Source of the DNA: Fimenecus sp052298855 | GTDB taxonomy: Bacteria; Bacillota; Clostridia; Oscillospirales; Acutalibacteraceae | Direction of reading: 5' to 3' | Length of the DNA stretch: 64,000 nucleotides | Assembly (NCBI GenBank): GCA_052298855.1 | Contig: DAVZXP010000001.1 | Coordinates: 62,001 to 126,000, forward strand | Part shown: one piece after another, positions 60,196 through 64,000 of the stretch | Layout: every line of letters begins with the position of its first letter | How positions within the stretch are numbered: position 1 is the stretch's first letter | The notes under the pieces: generated by a model | Database searches by the model: none | The model's input: the letters and a program-made list of their open reading frames with translations, nothing else | What the model was told of the DNA's origin: nothing | Position numbers and translations under genes: made by a program

Positions 60196-60757
60196 TTTCC
60201 TTACGGAATTTCTTAGCTGCTACGCCAGCTGCTGCAAGAACTGCAAGAGCTGCTACGCCGCAAACTGCTGCTGAAGAATAGTCAGCACCGGTCTTAACGA
60301 TTGCCGGATGAAGCTTAGCAACTACGTTGCCTTCAGCATCAGCAATGATAAGAAGACCGTGGTCAGCATCAGCGAGGCTACCCTGTGTTGAAACGTGGTA
60401 ACCAACTACACCCAAAGCACGGTTAGCGTAACCGATAAGGGTAGCTGCTGCATTCTTAGCTGTGATGTCTTCGAGCTTTGTAAGGTTGTTTGCTTTACAG
60501 TAAGCAAGAGCTTCATCAAGGATAGCCGTGATTTCAGCGTGCTGGCTCTCTGTAACGTCAACCTTTGTGAATACATTCTCAAGTGCTGTGATGTATTCAG
60601 CGGGAACCGTAATTGTTTTGCCGTCAACTACATATGCTGTTTTAACATATGTGATAATCTTCTGCTCGCAATCATTGATTCCTGAAGCAGCGAAGCAAGG
60701 AATCATGCTTACAGCGAGAAGGACAGCTACAACCATGAGGCATGCCAATTTTTTCAT
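60185..60757 (-). CDS. Secreted protein with variant sorting signal (sortase substrate)
   Basis: 190 residues from the ATG at 60757 (AAGGAGAG, 8 bp). Signal peptide MKKLACLMVVAVLLAVSMIP ending in CFAA. A helical middle part, then the C-terminus: AIVKTGAD, a hydrophobic run (AAVCGVAALAVLAAAGVA) and the basic tail KKFRKENED. This is the layout of a sortase signal, with VKTGA or IVKTG where LPxTG is usual. The adjacent sortase gene supports it. The mature domain (about 130 residues, mostly alpha-helical) is of unknown function. Transcribed from 60835-60863. Confidence 0.82.
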   Translation of the reverse strand: MKKLACLMVVAVLLAVSMIPCFAASGINDCEQKIITYVKTAYVVDGKTITVPAEYITALENVFTKVDVTESQHAEITAILDEALAYCKANNLTKLEDITAKNAAATLIGYANRALGVVGYHVSTQGSLADADHGLLIIADAEGNVVAKLHPAIVKTGADYSSAAVCGVAALAVLAAAGVAAKKFRKENED

Positions 60758-60834
60758 GTTAGGAACTCTCCTTAGAAAAATATTATTCAACGTTGAGCAG
60801 TGATAGCTATGATACTCAACATAGAATTAGCTAT

Positions 60835-60863
60835 ATTGTAGCACATACTTTAATATTTGTAAA
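60835..60863 (-). promoter_or_regulatory. Promoter of the sortase cassette
   Basis: TTTACA (60858-60863), 17 bp, TGC-extended TACAAT (60835-60840). The 70-nt leader contains GTTGAG/CTCAAC arms that can form a hairpin upstream of the ribosome site. Confidence 0.85.
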
Positions 60864-60892
60864 GTCATAACAAAAAAATTCACAAATAAAAA

Positions 60893-60924
60893 CAAAGCCG
60901 TCTGTCTTTCGACTGACGGCTTTT
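60893..60924 (-). terminator. Terminator after gapA
   Basis: Stem AAGCCGTC / GACGGCTT extended by GTC/GAC with a GAAA loop, then TTTG-TTTTT on the minus strand. Confidence 0.88.
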
Positions 60925-60939
60925 ACTGAATTTTAAGAA

Positions 60940-61974
60940 TTAAAGCTCAGCGAAGTATTTGATTGTTCTAACCATCTGTGATGTGTAGGAGTTCTCGTTG
61001 TCGTACCAAGAAACAACCTGTACTTCATAGAGGTCGTCAGCAATGTGAGAAACCATTGTCTGAGTAGCATCAAAGAGTGAGCCGTATCTCATACCGATAA
61101 CATCCGAAGAAACGATGGGCTCTTCGTTGTATCCGAAGGACTGAGAAGCAGCAGCCTTCATTGCAGCGTTGATGCCGTCAACTGTAACGTCAGCACCCTT
61201 AACAACAGCTGTAAGAATTGTTGTTGAACCTGTCGGAACCGGAACTCTCTGAGCAGATCCGATAAGCTTGCCGTTAAGTTCGGGGATAACAAGACCGATA
61301 GCCTTAGCTGCGCCTGTTGAGTTGGGAACGATGTTAGCTGCGCCTGCACGAGCTCTTCTCAAATCGCCCTTTCTGTGAGGACCGTCAAGGATCATCTGAT
61401 CGCCTGTGTAAGCGTGGATTGTAGCCATGATGCCCGACTGAATGGGAGCATAGTCGTTAAGAGCCTTAGCCATGGGAGCAAGGCAGTTTGTTGTGCATGA
61501 TGCAGCAGAAATAATCTGGTCATCCGCTGTAAGAGTATTTTCGTTTACCGAGTAAACGATTGTTTTAAGGTCATTGCCTGCGGGAGCTGAAATAACAACT
61601 TTCTTAGCACCTGCGGTAACGTGAGCCATAGCCTTGTCCTTTGAGCAATAGAAACCTGTGCACTCAAGAACTACGTCAACGCCGATTTCGCCCCAAGGAA
61701 GCTCAGCTGCGTTAGCAACAGCGTAAATTTTAAGAGTCTTTCCGTCAACAGTAAGTGTGCCTGCTTCGTCATCAGCAGAAACTGTGTGAAGGTTTTCGCC
61801 GATCTTTCCGCAGTAACCGCCCTGTGCGGTATCATACTTAAGAAGGTTTGCGAGCATAGAAGGCTTTGTAAGATCGTTGATAGCAACTACTTCGTAACCC
61901 TCTGCGCCGAACATCTGTCTGAAAGCAAGACGTCCGATACGGCCGAAGCCGTTAATTGCAACTTTAACTGACAT
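60940..61974 (-). CDS. gapA: Glyceraldehyde-3-phosphate dehydrogenase, type I
   Basis: Glycolytic oxidation of glyceraldehyde 3-phosphate to 1,3-bisphosphoglycerate with NAD+. 344 residues from the ATG at 61974 (TTGGAGG site). MSVKVAINGFGRIGRLAFRQ holds the NAD-binding GxGxxG, ISAASCTTNCLAPMAKAL the catalytic Cys, HRKGDLRRARAGAANIVPNS the phosphate site, and VSWYDNENSYTSQMV the C-terminal helix. Single-gene unit, with no pgk or tpi next to it. Probable promoter TTGCAT-N17-TAAAAT in the leader near 62000-62050. Confidence 0.97.
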   Translation of the reverse strand: MSVKVAINGFGRIGRLAFRQMFGAEGYEVVAINDLTKPSMLANLLKYDTAQGGYCGKIGENLHTVSADDEAGTLTVDGKTLKIYAVANAAELPWGEIGVDVVLECTGFYCSKDKAMAHVTAGAKKVVISAPAGNDLKTIVYSVNENTLTADDQIISAASCTTNCLAPMAKALNDYAPIQSGIMATIHAYTGDQMILDGPHRKGDLRRARAGAANIVPNSTGAAKAIGLVIPELNGKLIGSAQRVPVPTGSTTILTAVVKGADVTVDGINAAMKAAASQSFGYNEEPIVSSDVIGMRYGSLFDATQTMVSHIADDLYEVQVVSWYDNENSYTSQMVRTIKYFAEL

Positions 61975-62062
61975 GGATATTACCTCCAAAATAGAATATA
62001 AATTTTATTGCGATATTATTTTATACCGAAAAGTACAAATATGCAAGCAATTTTATTGTCAG

Positions 62063-62109
62063 TTGACATATTTTTGTCAAACTAACCAAAATATGCGTTA
62101 TGTAACGCA
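62063..62109. promoter_or_regulatory. Two palindromes between gapA and the HATPase gene
   Basis: TTGACATATTTTTGTCAA (62063-62080) and TGCGTTATGTAACGCA (62094-62109), both inverted repeats, lie in the divergent promoter region. Either may be an operator. Confidence 0.4.
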
Positions 62110-62146
62110 AAAAGGATATACTATTCACAAAGGAGTTGTGCATATA

Positions 62147-62836
62147 ATGAACTTTTGTCACGAATTTGAGCAGATAAACCGTATGATTTTCCCCGATGCC
62201 GATTTCCCTTGTGTGAGAGAAAAGCTGCAAGCCGTTTTTGATGAAATTATACTTTCGGATTGCACCTGTAAGGAGAAGTTGCTTAAAAACGCATTCTTTC
62301 TGCTTCGCAAAATAAACAATCTCGACTTCCCCGAAAAGCCCTGCAAATATAAATGCAATCTTACGCAGTTAGCCGAAAATCTCGTTTTTTGTTGTGATGC
62401 GGTGCTGTGCGAAAGCGAAAAGCGTCTTATTTTTCTAACCGACAGCGACGATATTTTTACACTTGCCGACCCGAAGCTCATAACGAGGGCAATACTAAAT
62501 GCCGTTTCAAATTCCGTCAAATACTCTCACGGGGATTATATCGGCATTTGTCTTGAAAGGATAGGTGGCAGAGCTGTATTCTCTTTTGAAAGTTCGGGAA
62601 ATTTTCCGATTTTAGATTACTTTCGTTCCCTTGACGGCACGGGCGGCTTGAATTTCATCTCAAGAACCGCAAGGCTTTACAACGGCTGTATGCTGATGAA
62701 TTCAGACAGAGAAAAAACCTCTTTCCTATTTTCGATACCGATAGTCAACGCAGACAATTTCCCCGAATACCGCACTCCCGACATTGACGAGCTACTTTTT
62801 GACAGGCTCGGCGTGATATACGAAGCATTATATTAG
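62147..62836 (+). CDS. Histidine-kinase-type ATPase (HATPase_c) protein without obvious HisKA
   Basis: 229 residues from the ATG at 62147 (AAAGGAG site); the frame opens earlier without support. N-terminal ~110 residues are helical (CHEFEQINRMIFPDADFPCV). The C-terminal part has the N box TRAILNAVSNSVKYSHGD, a weak G1 region and GTGGLNFISRTARLYNGCM (G2), the ATP-binding fold of sensor kinases. No clear H box (HExxxPL) or membrane helix is seen, so phosphotransfer is doubtful; it may be an ATP-binding accessory or an anti-sigma-like protein. Divergent from gapA. Confidence 0.75.
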   Translation: MNFCHEFEQINRMIFPDADFPCVREKLQAVFDEIILSDCTCKEKLLKNAFFLLRKINNLDFPEKPCKYKCNLTQLAENLVFCCDAVLCESEKRLIFLTDSDDIFTLADPKLITRAILNAVSNSVKYSHGDYIGICLERIGGRAVFSFESSGNFPILDYFRSLDGTGGLNFISRTARLYNGCMLMNSDREKTSFLFSIPIVNADNFPEYRTPDIDELLFDRLGVIYEALY

Positions 62837-62894
62837 TTGACATTTCGGCGCAAGTAATTCATAATGAATAAAAAGGCTCTAAGGAGGTAAAAAT

Positions 62895-64000
62895 ATGGCT
62901 TCCCCTTTGGATTTTTATTTGATAACGGACTTACACCACTACGGCGAGGCTCTCGGCACAAGCGGAACGGCTTACGATAGGGTCAACGCAAGAGAGCAAA
63001 AGTGCCTTGCGGAGACGGGTGCGATTATCGACGCATATTTCGACAAGCTGATTGCCGATACCGACACAAAAATAGTTTTGATAGACGGCGACCTCACAAA
63101 TGACGGCGCAATGGAAAGTCATCTCGACCTGCTTCCGAGATTTCAACACCTTAAAGACGCAGGCAAGGATATTTACCTTATAACCGCAACGCACGATTAT
63201 TACGTCGAGGGCAACAATACGGGTATGGCAAAAAAATGCGTCGGCGACAAGACCGTTCCTGCGACAAACACCTCGAGGGAAGAGCTTTTTGATATGTACT
63301 TCGAGTACGGACTTAGTAAGGCCTTGAGCGTTGACAGAGAGAGCCACTCCTACTGCGTAAAGCTACAGGACGGTTACAGGCTTTTATGCCTCAATGACGA
63401 CGGCGACAGAGTTTTCTGCGGATACTCCGAAAATCAATTAAAATGGATAGAACAACAGATTGACGAGGCGCACACGGCAGGCGATTATATATTTGCAATG
63501 ACGCACCACCCGACGCTTCCGCCGTCTGCAATATATCCGCTTATCTCGTCCCGTGATATGCTCGGGGATTGGGACAAAACAACCACCTTCCTTGCCGACA
63601 AGGGCATCGAAGTTATGTTTACAGGCCACACTCACATGCAAAATATCGCCAAAAAGGTTACGAAAAAGGGCAATGTATATTATGACATAAACACCTCGTC
63701 AATGGTCGGCTACCCGTCCTGTATAAGAAAAGTACATATAGACGATAAAGCAATCGACATCAAAACGCAGACCATAGACGACTTCGATTGGGACAGAAAG
63801 GGTTTGTCCGTTGACGAATATTTAAGACGCCATTTCCTTTTCTTATTAAATGATATACTCGACTCTGCGGCAGATGACATTGACCACCTTGCAGAGTTGG
63901 CACCGGGCTTCAGTATGACAAAAGAGCAAGTATATAAATTAAAAGTACCGCTTCAAATAGTCGGAAAAGGACTTAAAAAGTGGACTTTTGGAAGTCTCGG
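62895..64000 (+). CDS. Calcineurin-like metallophosphoesterase (partial, 3' end beyond window)
   Basis: The frame stays open to the right edge (368 codons visible). ATG with AAGGAGG upstream. Metal motifs: LITDLHHYG (DxH), IDGDLTNDG (GDxxN), ATHDYY (in place of GNHD), MTHHP and FTGHTHMQ. The GNHD Asn is replaced by Thr, a variant I have seen in Clostridial members. No signal peptide, so cytoplasmic. Substrate unknown. Read in the same direction as the HATPase gene, with about 58 bp between, so possibly co-transcribed. Confidence 0.9.
   Translation, partial: MASPLDFYLITDLHHYGEALGTSGTAYDRVNAREQKCLAETGAIIDAYFDKLIADTDTKIVLIDGDLTNDGAMESHLDLLPRFQHLKDAGKDIYLITATHDYYVEGNNTGMAKKCVGDKTVPATNTSREELFDMYFEYGLSKALSVDRESHSYCVKLQDGYRLLCLNDDGDRVFCGYSENQLKWIEQQIDEAHTAGDYIFAMTHHPTLPPSAIYPLISSRDMLGDWDKTTTFLADKGIEVMFTGHTHMQNIAKKVTKKGNVYYDINTSSMVGYPSCIRKVHIDDKAIDIKTQTIDDFDWDRKGLSVDEYLRRHFLFLLNDILDSAADDIDHLAELAPGFSMTKEQVYKLKVPLQIVGKGLKKWTFGSL

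Noticed and set aside
1..64000. tRNA, rRNA, IS elements or prophage genes
   Set aside because: No cloverleaf, rRNA motif, transposase or phage structural gene was recognised in the window.

Overview
This window looks like a chromosomal scaffold from a low-to-mid GC, spore-forming, anaerobic Firmicute of the Clostridia, most like gut Ruminococcaceae/Oscillospiraceae. The signs are a SpoIIE phosphatase, dockerin and cohesin-like modules on secreted proteins, a GH51 arabinofuranosidase, a class D-like sortase with its own substrate, a PadR/DUF1700 pair and Clostridia-style sigma-A promoters (TTGACA-like, 17-bp spacer, often TGC-extended TACAAT). A run of exactly 100 N inside a tandem repeat says it is an assembled draft or metagenome scaffold.

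Layout. 1-6.7 kb: end of a COG2426 membrane protein, a pyrophosphatase-like/Nudix fusion, an LCP cell-wall ligase, GH51, two small membrane proteins, a Dabb protein and an RlmD-type methyltransferase. 6.8-26.3 kb: a complete type IV pilus locus on the minus strand. It is read from one strong promoter at 26.27 kb in the order pilP-like, LysM/STN protein, pilT, pilC, pilM, pilN, pilO, pilB, pilX-like, giant prepilin, pilW-like; then pilA with its own promoter and terminator, a YfhO membrane protein and pilD. 26.4-31.1 kb: a Wzz/BY-kinase, then a tight four-gene cassette (HprK-like, PqqD-like, S24/S26 peptidase, ABC exporter) resembling RiPP processing and export genes. 31.1-32.1 kb: tandem 212-bp repeats with the assembly gap, then a 40-residue peptide gene with a YxxPxF leader motif. 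32.1-40.1 kb: two cohesin-like secreted proteins and a 1757-residue dockerin protein whose mRNA has a ~340-nt structured leader. 40.8-43.5 kb: three paralogous membrane-anchored proteins of unknown function. 43.5-54 kb: spoIIE, PspC, PF06541, DUF1700 and PadR genes, then the housekeeping run DUF951-prfA-ywlC-coaE-slt-M18 peptidase, and a two-S1-domain protein. 54.3-57 kb: an esterase with dockerin, a candidate type I toxin-antitoxin locus and dispersed repeats. 57-64 kb: malQ, a sortase cassette, gapA, a HATPase protein and a partial metallophosphoesterase.

How genes may work together. The pilus operon encodes motor (PilB, PilT), platform (PilC), alignment complex (PilM/N/O/P), pilins and processing peptidase; a LysM protein stands where Gram-negatives have the secretin PilQ. 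The dockerin, cohesin-like, GH51 and malQ genes point to surface-associated polysaccharide use. Two less expected candidates are a 24-residue cationic peptide ORF overlapped by a ~106-nt antisense RNA with a near-consensus promoter and terminator (56.1-56.25 kb), and a RiPP-like precursor/enzyme set (28-32.1 kb). All functions are inferred from sequence motifs read by eye; no database search was run.
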